5,396 bases of DNA from an uncultured cyanobacterium (GTDB lineage: Bacteria > Cyanobacteriota > Cyanobacteriia > Phormidesmidales > Phormidesmidaceae), in NCBI GenBank assembly GCA_938029995.1, contig CALHGI010000200.1, forward strand, positions 1 to 5,396, in the 5' to 3' direction. Shown here piece after piece: positions 1 through 5,396 of the stretch. Made by a program: the position numbers and the translations under genes. A model generated the notes under the pieces. That model saw only the letters and a list, made by a program, of their open reading frames with translations, was not told the DNA's origin and made no database searches. Position 1 is the first letter of the stretch. Every line of letters starts with the position of its first letter.

Positions 1-1371
<1,371 letters not shown>

Positions 1372-1415
1372 GGCCATTATCGGCTAATCCCCTAGCAAGC
1401 GGGATGCCATCGGAC

Positions 1416-1455
1416 GGGGTGGGTTTTTGATCGCTAATGATCAAAAACCCACCCC
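1416..1455. terminator. Perfect 17-bp inverted repeat, probable bidirectional terminator
   Basis: The left arm GGGGTGGGTTTTTGATC (1416-1432) and right arm GATCAAAAACCCACCCC (1439-1455) are perfectly complementary around a 6-base loop (GCTAAT). It begins 45 nt after the pgm stop and lies 85 nt beyond the stop of the convergent minus-strand gene, the classic position for a shared terminator. The T5/A5 tracts lie inside the stem rather than after it, so it is not a textbook hairpin-plus-U-tract. Termination is inferred from position and stability. Confidence 0.7.
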
Positions 1456-1540
1456 AAAGACCCTTCAGAAGGGAAAAATTTTCGATTATTGCGCAGGTTT
1501 GCCGCTTTCCTTGATCGCCCTGGTCCCGGCCCCAGTAAAC

Positions 1541-1816
1541 CTACTGGCCAGGAATCACCACACTACTCTTCACCTGCTGCTTATCTGCACTTTTGCCATA
1601 TTTTTCAGCCACAGCGGTCACTTCAGCCACCCGCTCTGCATGGGTCACTTCTTCAGTAATGTTAGTTGTTGCTACGGCTTCTTCCTTTGCCTTTAGACCC
1701 TGTTTTACCCGACTCAAAAAAGATGTGGTGAAGCCTACCCCAAGATAGGCCGTGCTCACAAGCACCCAGCTTTCGATGACATAGGTCATCATTTGATTTA
1801 AGGTTTCAACCGTCAT
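1541..1816 (-). CDS. Small single-span membrane protein of unknown function (91 aa)
   Basis: I do not recognise a named family. The protein starts MTVETLNQMM and has one hydrophobic segment at about residues 17-34 (WVLVSTAYLGVGFTTSFL). Basic residues follow immediately (R36, K38, K42, K44), which by the positive-inside rule puts the C-terminus in the cytoplasm. The rest, about residues 41-91, is polar, rich in Glu, Ala, Val and Lys, and probably helical. No cysteines and no catalytic motif are visible. The start at 1814-1816 is preceded on the minus strand by GGGAATGCATC, a weak purine-rich element. Codon use is even and unbroken, and the product has a sensible membrane-protein layout, whereas the overlapping plus-strand frame (1427-1696) does not. 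The gene is convergent with pgm and divergent from the beta-barrel-like gene at 2122. It could be a regulatory or accessory membrane subunit, but nothing here shows which. Confidence 0.6.
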   Translation of the reverse strand: MTVETLNQMMTYVIESWVLVSTAYLGVGFTTSFLSRVKQGLKAKEEAVATTNITEEVTHAERVAEVTAVAEKYGKSADKQQVKSSVVIPGQ

Positions 1817-1900
1817 GATGCATTCCCGTTAGCAAAAACAGCCTTATTAAAAAGCAAAGGGGCGAATCTCCACTCCCTAGGGTGTTTTGAGCATGCCCAC

Positions 1901-1966
1901 TATCGCAAAATTATTTTTCATCCCCATTTAAGCAGGTTCTTTTTGGGATCGGTACTTATCGCAAAA
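1901..1966. repeat. Direct repeat pair TATCGCAAAA, 56 bp apart
   Basis: TATCGCAAAA occurs at 1901-1910 and again at 1957-1966, each followed by an A/T-rich stretch containing ATTT. A 56-bp spacing is between five and six helical turns. The pair lies in the divergent promoter region, so it might be two copies of a regulator site, but it may also be chance in AT-rich DNA. Confidence 0.45.
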
Positions 1967-1980
1967 AATATTTGAGTACC
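1951..1980. promoter_or_regulatory. Inverted repeat GGTACT...AGTACC enclosing the second repeat copy
   Basis: GGTACT (1951-1956) is perfectly complementary to AGTACC (1975-1980), with 18 bases between that include the second TATCGCAAAA copy. A 6-bp dyad this widely spaced fits a dimeric DNA-binding protein site better than an RNA terminator. No protein is implicated by the sequence. Confidence 0.35.
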
Positions 1981-2121
1981 ACTTTTATAAAGGCAACTTC
2001 AAATACCTAAAACACATCCCAGATCTCACCAGACAGTAATGTAAGGTATGCTTTAGCCCAAATTTCTACGTTCTATGAAGTCAGATTTTTGAGTCTAAGG
2101 GTAACTCTATTAAATGGTGCT

Positions 2122-2592
2122 ATGAATTTTTTTACATTAACTAAGTCTCTGTCGGCAACCGTTGTGGGCCTATTGGCCATTGCTACGCCAGCCTTTGCCT
2201 TGCCTGGAGACAACAACGAAATTGGCAACTATGTCGGTGTGGGCATCCGCTCAGGTCTGAATGACTCGGCCGCATTGGTGCTTGACTCTAAGTTGGAACT
2301 TTTGCAGCTGGATCAAAACACCGTCTCCGTACGACCTGCCATTTACATTGGTGATGACTTTGAAGGTCGCTTCCCCGTCTCCTATGACCTGATCCTAGAT
2401 GAACAGCTCCTATTCTTTGGCGGTGGTGGCTTTGCCTATAACTTTGATGACAGTGATTTGGACCCCATGCTCACGGCGGGTGTCGATATGCCCTTGAGCG
2501 AGCGTTTAATCCTAAATGTGGAAGGCAACTTGATTTTTAAATCCAACGATACGGATGCGGAAATCGCTGGCTCCATCAACTGGCGTTTCTAG
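2122..2592 (+). CDS. Secreted outer-membrane beta-barrel-like protein (156 aa)
   Basis: The N-terminus has a clear Sec signal peptide: MNFFTLTKSL, a hydrophobic core SATVVGLLAIA, and a likely cleavage site TPAFA|LPG after residue 26. The mature part (about 130 residues) has alternating polar/hydrophobic strands, a Gly-rich turn (FFGGGGFAYNF) and acidic loops (DDSDLDP). It ends in an aromatic residue (SINWRF), the typical C-terminal signature of outer-membrane barrels. I recall similar short secreted proteins in cyanobacteria, of unknown function. I prefer the ATG at 2122, because the in-frame TTG at 2089 would add 11 residues ahead of a good signal peptide. No strong Shine-Dalgarno is seen. 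The size suggests a small barrel of about eight strands. A porin, adhesin or structural role cannot be told apart from sequence. A terminator follows at 2622, so the gene is probably monocistronic. Confidence 0.8.
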   Translation: MNFFTLTKSLSATVVGLLAIATPAFALPGDNNEIGNYVGVGIRSGLNDSAALVLDSKLELLQLDQNTVSVRPAIYIGDDFEGRFPVSYDLILDEQLLFFGGGGFAYNFDDSDLDPMLTAGVDMPLSERLILNVEGNLIFKSNDTDAEIAGSINWRF

Positions 2593-2621
2593 ACAGCCTA
2601 TTTTTCTAGGAACAAGATTGC

Positions 2622-2642
2622 CCCAGTCCCTGACTGGGTTTT
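2622..2642 (+). terminator. Rho-independent terminator of the beta-barrel-like gene
   Basis: CCCAGTC (2622-2628) and GACTGGG (2632-2638) form a perfect 7-bp GC-rich stem with a 3-base loop, followed directly by TTTT. It starts 29 nt after the stop codon at 2590-2592. Confidence 0.8.
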
Positions 2643-2645
2643 ATG

Positions 2646-2675
2646 GCAGCCCGCTGAATACATTCAGCGGGCTGC
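2646..2675 (+). terminator. Second strong hairpin, probable back-up terminator
   Basis: GCAGCCCGCTGAA (2646-2658) pairs perfectly with TTCAGCGGGCTGC (2663-2675) around the tetraloop TACA. It follows the first terminator by 3 nt and is trailed only by TGTGTT, a weak U tract. It could reinforce termination, protect the 3' end, or act on minus-strand transcripts. Confidence 0.6.
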
Positions 2676-2742
2676 TGTGTTCAGAACCATCGATATCCAT
2701 AGCTTTCAGTGATGGCATAGGGCCTAAACCATGGGTGCCAAC

Positions 2743-2778
2743 CGATAGGGCGCAACGTTAGACGATATTCCCCTATCG
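2743..2778. repeat. Inverted repeat CGATAGGG...CCCTATCG upstream of the transporter gene
   Basis: CGATAGGG (2743-2750) is perfectly complementary to CCCTATCG (2771-2778) with 20 bases between. It lies about 100 nt ahead of the transporter ATG. It may be an operator-like dyad or a leader RNA stem. No promoter elements could be placed with confidence, and nothing else is seen between 2676 and 2830 except a weak short ORF reported in the findings. Confidence 0.4.
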
Positions 2779-2827
2779 CTTTCTCCCCCAGGAACATGCA
2801 GCCGTGGCTCAAGCGATACTATCTGCG

Positions 2828-2867
2828 CAGGACGCTGTTCGGTATGGTGAAATACCGAGCGTCACTG
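2828..2867 (+). promoter_or_regulatory. Stem-loop in the transporter mRNA leader, ending 8 nt before the ATG
   Basis: GACGCT (2831-2836) pairs with AGCGTC (2858-2863), and CGGTAT (2840-2845) pairs with ATACCG (2852-2857), enclosing the loop GGTGAA with a 3-base bulge (GTT). The stem can extend by CAG/CTG (2828-2830 with 2865-2867) across one bulged A. There is no U tract, so it is not a terminator. Its position against the start codon suggests translational control or mRNA stabilisation, which is an inference. Confidence 0.5.
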
Positions 2868-2875
2868 TCTGCGTT

Positions 2876-4231
2876 ATGTCTAACCGCCTATCTTTTCAAA
2901 CCAAATTTACCTACGGCGTGGGTGAATTAGGCACCGCAATTCCCATCGGTCTATCTATTTTTTACCTGCTATTTTTTCTCACAGAGGTGGTAGGTCTATC
3001 CCCCACCCTGGCGGGAACGGTGTTGTTACTGGGTCGGGTGTGGGATGCCATTAACGATCCGGTGATTGGTTGGTTAAGCGATCGCACCCAGTCTCGTTGG
3101 GGCCGACGCTATCCTTGGCTAGTGCTGGGGGCGGTGCCCCTGGGCTTTTTCTGCTTTATGCAGTGGATTGTGCCCCCCCTGGAGTCTGAAACTAGTTTAT
3201 TTATTTACTATGTGCTGATGGCCATGGGGGGCTACGCAGCATTTTCGGTCATCATTTTGCCCATGGTTGCGATCGCAACCGAACTCACCCCCGACTACGA
3301 CGAACGCACCAGCATCATGTCCGTGCGTTCAGCCGCCAATATCATTGGCTCGGTGGTGGGGCTGATCCTGGCCCAAATTATTTTTGTCCTGGTTGAAGAC
3401 ACCCGACGGCAGTACATGATCCTCGGTGGTGTCAGTGGCATCTTTATTGTGGTGGCCATTGCCATCTGTGTGGTAGGCACCTACGGTCAATACAAACCCG
3501 TACTCCAGCAACAATCCCAGGCACCATCCCATTCCGTAGGGTTTCAGCTGCGTCGAGTCTTCCAGAATCGCTCCTTTCGCTGGGTCATGGGCCTATACCT
3601 CTGTTCCTGGGTGGGGGTGCAGGTAACGGCGGCCATGCTGCCTTACTTTGTCACGGACTGGATGCGCCTGGGGGAGCAACACTTTACCCAAATGGCCATT
3701 GCCGTCCAGGGTAGCTCGGTGGCCCTGCTGCCGTTTTGGCTCTGGGTGACCAAACGCACCAGTAAACAGCTGGTTTACTTTGCCGGGGCTCCCCTGGCCC
3801 TCATGGGTGTTTGTCTGTTGGGTCTGGTACAACCCAATCAGGTGGGGCTGATGTATGTTGTGGGCATCATCATCGGCACAGGGCTGTCCACATTTTATCT
3901 TGTGCCCTTTGCCATGTTGCCCGATGTGATTGACGAAGAGGAACTGCGTACGGGCGAACGGCAGGAGGGCATGTTCATTAGCCTGATGGTGTTCTTACAA
4001 AAAGTGGGGGTTGCGATCGCAATCTTCCTATCGGGCTGGATGCTGGACTGGGCTGAGCAAATTAGCGCCGATACTCGACTCCTGGTGATTCGCCTGCTGG
4101 CCAGTGCCTTGCCCAGTCTATTGATCGTTGGCGGCCTCTATTGCGTCTATCGCTATCCCCTCACCCGCAAGGCTCACCACCGTATTCGTCTGCGGCTAGA
4201 ACGCAACCGAAAACAGCCCCAGCGATATTGA
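2876..4231 (+). CDS. GPH-family (melibiose-permease-like) major facilitator transporter, 451 aa
   Basis: This is an inner-membrane sodium- or proton-coupled symporter of the glycoside-pentoside-hexuronide type (MFS_2). It is very hydrophobic, with about 12 membrane spans. Near the second span is the family hallmark RVWDAINDPVIGWLSDRT followed by WGRRYPW. The two aspartates D57 and D61 sit where MelB of E. coli has its cation-site D55 and D59. The second hallmark, FAMLPDVIDEEELRTGERQE, lies in the C-terminal half before the last two spans. The C-terminus is short and basic (RKAHHRIRLRLERNRKQPQRY), probably cytoplasmic. The ATG at 2876 (MSNRLSFQTKF) matches the usual family start. An in-frame GTG at 2804 would add 24 residues, but they overlap a leader stem-loop and lack family character. 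No Shine-Dalgarno is visible. The substrate is unknown: sugars are typical of the family, but some members move other solutes. Three HIP1 octamers lie within the gene. Confidence 0.92.
   Translation: MSNRLSFQTKFTYGVGELGTAIPIGLSIFYLLFFLTEVVGLSPTLAGTVLLLGRVWDAINDPVIGWLSDRTQSRWGRRYPWLVLGAVPLGFFCFMQWIVPPLESETSLFIYYVLMAMGGYAAFSVIILPMVAIATELTPDYDERTSIMSVRSAANIIGSVVGLILAQIIFVLVEDTRRQYMILGGVSGIFIVVAIAICVVGTYGQYKPVLQQQSQAPSHSVGFQLRRVFQNRSFRWVMGLYLCSWVGVQVTAAMLPYFVTDWMRLGEQHFTQMAIAVQGSSVALLPFWLWVTKRTSKQLVYFAGAPLALMGVCLLGLVQPNQVGLMYVVGIIIGTGLSTFYLVPFAMLPDVIDEEELRTGERQEGMFISLMVFLQKVGVAIAIFLSGWMLDWAEQISADTRLLVIRLLASALPSLLIVGGLYCVYRYPLTRKAHHRIRLRLERNRKQPQRY
3078..3085. repeat. HIP1 octamer GCGATCGC
   Basis: This copy encodes part of the conserved SDRT of the transporter hallmark motif. 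Confidence 0.9.
3269..3276. repeat. HIP1 octamer GCGATCGC
   Basis: This copy encodes part of VAIAT in a transporter membrane span. The flanks extend the palindrome to GGTTGCGATCGCAACC. Confidence 0.9.
4013..4020. repeat. HIP1 octamer GCGATCGC
   Basis: This copy encodes part of VAIAI in a late transporter span. The flanks give the longer palindrome ATTGCGATCGCAAT with one mismatch (GTTGCGATCGCAAT). Confidence 0.88.
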
Positions 4232-4242
4232 TTTTGTCCCCG

Positions 4243-4286
4243 GCCCAATCCCCATTGCCCCATCCATCGCCCAATCCCCATTGCCC
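4243..4286. repeat. Tandem C-rich direct repeat, degenerate heptamer type
   Basis: GCCCAATCCCCATTGCCC occurs at 4243-4260 and again at 4269-4286, an 18-base exact repeat with a 26-base period. Within it, units such as CCAATCC, CCATTGC and CCCATCC recur at 7-base steps, resembling the short tandemly repeated heptanucleotide repeats (STRR) known from cyanobacterial intergenic DNA. It fills the gap between the transporter stop and the next gene. Confidence 0.7.
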
Positions 4287-4304
4287 GGTGGGCCATGCCC
4301 ACCG
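4286..4304 (+). promoter_or_regulatory. Hairpin enclosing the start codon of the CPXCG gene
   Basis: CGGTGGGC (4286-4293) pairs perfectly with GCCCACCG (4297-4304), leaving the 3-base loop CAT that contains the first two bases of the ATG at 4295. Such a stem would hide that start codon, or favour the second ATG at 4313. With no U tract it is a poor terminator candidate for the upstream transporter gene. Confidence 0.5.
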
Positions 4305-4504
4305 ACTACACGATGCAAACCACTGCCGAATATTACTGCGCCTACTGTGGCGAACCCAGCACCACCTTTATTGACCTCAGCGCCGGGTTCACCCAGCAAT
4401 ATGTCGAAGACTGCCAGGTCTGCTGCCGTCCCAACGTGCTCCATATCACCATTGACGAAGCCACATTAGATGTGGATATTCAAACTGATTGCGAAGATCG
4501 ATAA
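4295..4504 (+). CDS. CPXCG-motif cysteine-rich small protein (zinc-ribbon type), 69 aa
   Basis: The protein matches, from memory, the Cys_rich_CPXG family of small (about 60-70 aa) putative zinc-binding proteins of unknown role. The first knuckle is CAYCGEP (C15, C18) and the second is EDCQVCCRP (C40, C43, C44). The acidic core FIDLSAGFTQQYVEDCQVCC and the following strand-forming VLHITID are typical. The usual family motif is CPYCGE, and here the proline is an alanine. An extra cysteine (C66) lies near the C-terminus. The ATG at 4295 gives 69 residues. The ATG at 4313 (MQTTAEYYC) gives 63, starts nearer the conserved region, and escapes the hairpin over the first ATG, so it is a real alternative. 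Neither has a well-placed Shine-Dalgarno. The gene follows the transporter by 63 nt on the same strand and could share its transcript. Overlapping frames at 4141-4374, 4196-4444 and 4281-4469 are shadows. Confidence 0.85.
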   Translation: MPTDYTMQTTAEYYCAYCGEPSTTFIDLSAGFTQQYVEDCQVCCRPNVLHITIDEATLDVDIQTDCEDR

Positions 4505-4561
4505 TAACGGAGCAATGATTGGAAAATAGAACCCTTATCACAGCCAGCTTTTAGGAGCCCC

Positions 4562-4588
4562 ATGCCCACGTCGTATGTGGGCGTTTAG
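4562..4588 (+). CDS. Possible 8-codon leader ORF (MPTSYVGV) with a Shine-Dalgarno
   Basis: AGGAG (4553-4557) lies 4 nt before an ATG at 4562, which opens an ORF of eight codons ending at TAG 4586-4588. It is one of the few canonical Shine-Dalgarno sequences in the window, yet it precedes no long gene. The ORF coincides with a hairpin (4564-4582), a layout seen in leader peptides, but the peptide has no run of one amino acid that would suggest attenuation. It may be chance. Confidence 0.2.
   Translation: MPTSYVGV
4564..4586 (+). terminator. Weak hairpin downstream of the CPXCG gene, possible terminator
   Basis: GCCCAC (4564-4569) pairs with GTGGGC (4577-4582) around a 7-base loop and is followed by GTTT. 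It lies 59 nt after the CPXCG stop and is the only terminator-like structure before the next gene. The short stem and short T run make it a weak call. Confidence 0.4.
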
Positions 4589-4799
4589 GCGAGGCCAAGC
4601 TATAAAAAGGCGGACGCCGCGGCATGGCTTCATTGAGGAAATCCTACTTTTTGGCATCATCCCATCGGGGCATCTCCTAAATCAGCAACGGCAAAAGGCA
4701 TTTCCTATCATTTATTTGTCCATACTGAACAAATGGGCCAGATACATCCGAATTGATATCGCCCGTTGTGTAGCTATTGATAATGTCACATTGACAGCT

Positions 4800-5396
4800 A
4801 TGGTGAACCGATTGAAAAACCTTGTCCGAGTTATCTCCAGTTCTTTAGTAGGAGCCCTCGTGCTCACTAGCTGCAACGGCGGCAGTAATAGTGGCTTTAG
4901 CGGTCGCGGCTTTGAAGTCAAGCTACTGGTGGGCAGTGCCCTGCATCACTTTTGTGACGAAGCCGCCGCTCAGTTTAATCAGACCAATCCCAAATTGGCC
5001 AGCGGTGATGCCTTTCACATGACCTGTGAAGCCGCAGGCAGTGGTGATGTGGTTGAGCGCACCGTCACCCTAGCGCAGCAGCTTCAACAGGGCACCCTGG
5101 CCGCTGATGCGGAGGAGTTTCCAACGATTCTGTCGGTGGATGGCGAAATCTATCAGAACCAGCTGATCTATCGCATGGAGCAGGTCTACCCTGGGCAAAA
5201 CTATATTCCCTCCATTACCGATGCCCCCCTGTTGGCCAATAGCCCCATGGTATTCATGGTGCCGACGGATCTGGCCCCCGGTCTTCGTAAGGTGGACAAT
5301 CTGTTTGCCAAACTGGTGACGGCTAAAACCCACAAGGATCTGGACGCCAGCAGCCCAGATCAGCCGGTTTACTACGTCCACACAGCCCCTACCCGC
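4800..5396 (+). CDS. Lipoprotein with a periplasmic substrate-binding-like domain, 3'-truncated
   Basis: The frame is open from the ATG at 4800 to the window edge (199 codons). The N-terminus is a lipoprotein signal: basic MVNRLKNLVR, a hydrophobic stretch to L22, and the lipobox L-T-S-C with acylated C25, so the product should be anchored at the periplasmic membrane face. After a Gly/Ser linker comes FEVKLLVGSALHHFCDEAAA, typical of the first strand and helix of type-2 periplasmic binding folds, then CEAAGSGDVVERT (76-88). C52 and C76 could form a disulfide. Later stretches (FPTILSVDGEIYQNQLIY, SPMVFMVPTDLAP) fit the same fold. I recall similar cyanobacterial lipoproteins carrying a von Willebrand A domain after this region, but that part lies outside the window. 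No clear Shine-Dalgarno is seen. An upstream in-frame ATG (4575) would bury the signal peptide, so 4800 is preferred, with GTG 4803 also possible. The ligand is unknown. Confidence 0.82.
   Translation, partial: MVNRLKNLVRVISSSLVGALVLTSCNGGSNSGFSGRGFEVKLLVGSALHHFCDEAAAQFNQTNPKLASGDAFHMTCEAAGSGDVVERTVTLAQQLQQGTLAADAEEFPTILSVDGEIYQNQLIYRMEQVYPGQNYIPSITDAPLLANSPMVFMVPTDLAPGLRKVDNLFAKLVTAKTHKDLDASSPDQPVYYVHTAPTR

Larger units (their letters stand above)
1817..2121. other. Divergent AT-rich intergenic region (305 bases)
   Basis: This stretch separates the minus-strand small membrane protein gene from the plus-strand beta-barrel-like gene, so it must carry promoters for both. I see no convincing -35/-10 pair. 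TATGCT at 2047-2052 is a weak -10 candidate for the plus-strand gene, with no good -35 at 17 bp. The region holds a repeated 10-mer and an inverted repeat, listed separately, and no supported ORF or RNA gene. Confidence 0.6.
4505..4799. other. Intergenic region before the lipoprotein gene (295 bases)
   Basis: It holds an SD-preceded 8-codon ORF overlapping a hairpin (listed separately), a GC-rich patch at about 4609-4628 containing the palindrome GCCGCGGC (4616-4623), and then AT-richer DNA. TTGATA (4753-4758) and GATAAT (4779-4784) resemble promoter hexamers, but their 20-bp spacing is too long for confidence. The frame of the lipoprotein gene stays open back to 4530, but the upstream part shows no recognisable protein. 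No RNA gene was recognised. Confidence 0.55.

Noticed and set aside
1427..1696. 89-residue plus-strand ORF opposite the small membrane protein gene
   Set aside because: It starts inside the inverted repeat, its product is rich in His, Cys, Phe and Leu without a protein-like layout, and the minus-strand frame is the better coding candidate.
2555..2761. 68-residue plus-strand ORF after the beta-barrel-like gene
   Set aside because: It overlaps the end of the real gene and runs through both terminator hairpins, with no recognisable domain.
2804..2875. 24-residue N-terminal extension of the transporter from GTG 2804
   Set aside because: The extension lacks family character, overlaps a leader stem-loop, and the ATG at 2876 gives the normal family N-terminus.
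3593..3832. 79-residue minus-strand ORF within the transporter gene
   Set aside because: It is the complement of membrane-span codons, low in hydrophobic core and rich in Gly, His and Pro, a typical shadow frame.
4243..4286. C-rich repeat as a CRISPR array
   Set aside because: There are only two copies with an 8-base gap, heptamer-like internal structure and no cas genes nearby.
4753..4784. TTGATA/GATAAT as the lipoprotein promoter
   Set aside because: The 20-bp spacing is outside the usual 16-18 range and the implied leader would be very short, so it was not listed as a promoter.
4712..4921. 69-residue minus-strand ORF over the lipoprotein start
   Set aside because: It is antisense to a clear signal peptide and lipobox and has no recognisable motif.
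5070..5381. 103-residue minus-strand ORF at the right edge
   Set aside because: It lies wholly antisense to the substrate-binding-like domain, which has the stronger coding signature.

Overview
The window looks like ordinary chromosomal DNA from a cyanobacterium. The octamer GCGATCGC (HIP1, which is highly over-represented in many cyanobacterial genomes) occurs four times, at 578-585, 3078-3085, 3269-3276 and 4013-4020. Several genes are of types I associate with cyanobacteria: a small signal-peptide-bearing beta-barrel-like protein, a lipoprotein with a substrate-binding-like domain, and short C-rich repeats between genes. Most gene starts lack a clear Shine-Dalgarno sequence, which is also common in this phylum. 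I cannot name the genus.

Layout from left to right. Positions 1-1371 hold the 3' five-sixths of a phosphoglucomutase gene (pgm, + strand), cut off by the window edge. It converges on a small single-span membrane protein of unknown function (1541-1816, - strand), and a perfect 17-bp inverted repeat between them is a likely two-way terminator. A 305-base AT-rich divergent intergenic region follows. A secreted, outer-membrane-type beta-barrel-like protein (2122-2592, +) comes next, followed by a T-tract terminator and a second strong hairpin. A GPH/melibiose-type major facilitator transporter (2876-4231, +) has a leader with a strong stem-loop ending 8 nt before its ATG. A 17-18 bp repeat pair and a start-codon hairpin separate it from a small CPXCG-type cysteine-rich zinc-ribbon protein (4295-4504, +). 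After about 295 bases of non-coding DNA, a substrate-binding-like lipoprotein gene starts at 4800 and runs off the right edge (+).

The genes do not form an obvious pathway. Phosphoglucomutase (glycogen/sugar-nucleotide metabolism) and a sugar-type GPH symporter could both relate to carbohydrate handling, but a terminator and unrelated genes separate them, so joint function is only a guess. Only the transporter and the CPXCG gene (63-nt gap, same strand) are plausible co-transcription partners.

I found no CRISPR array, insertion sequence, phage gene, tRNA or rRNA, and no convincing undescribed multi-gene system. The items most worth a second look are RNA-level: the start codon of the CPXCG gene in a hairpin loop, the transporter leader stem-loop, an 8-codon ORF with a Shine-Dalgarno overlapping a hairpin, and a repeated 10-mer in the divergent intergenic region.
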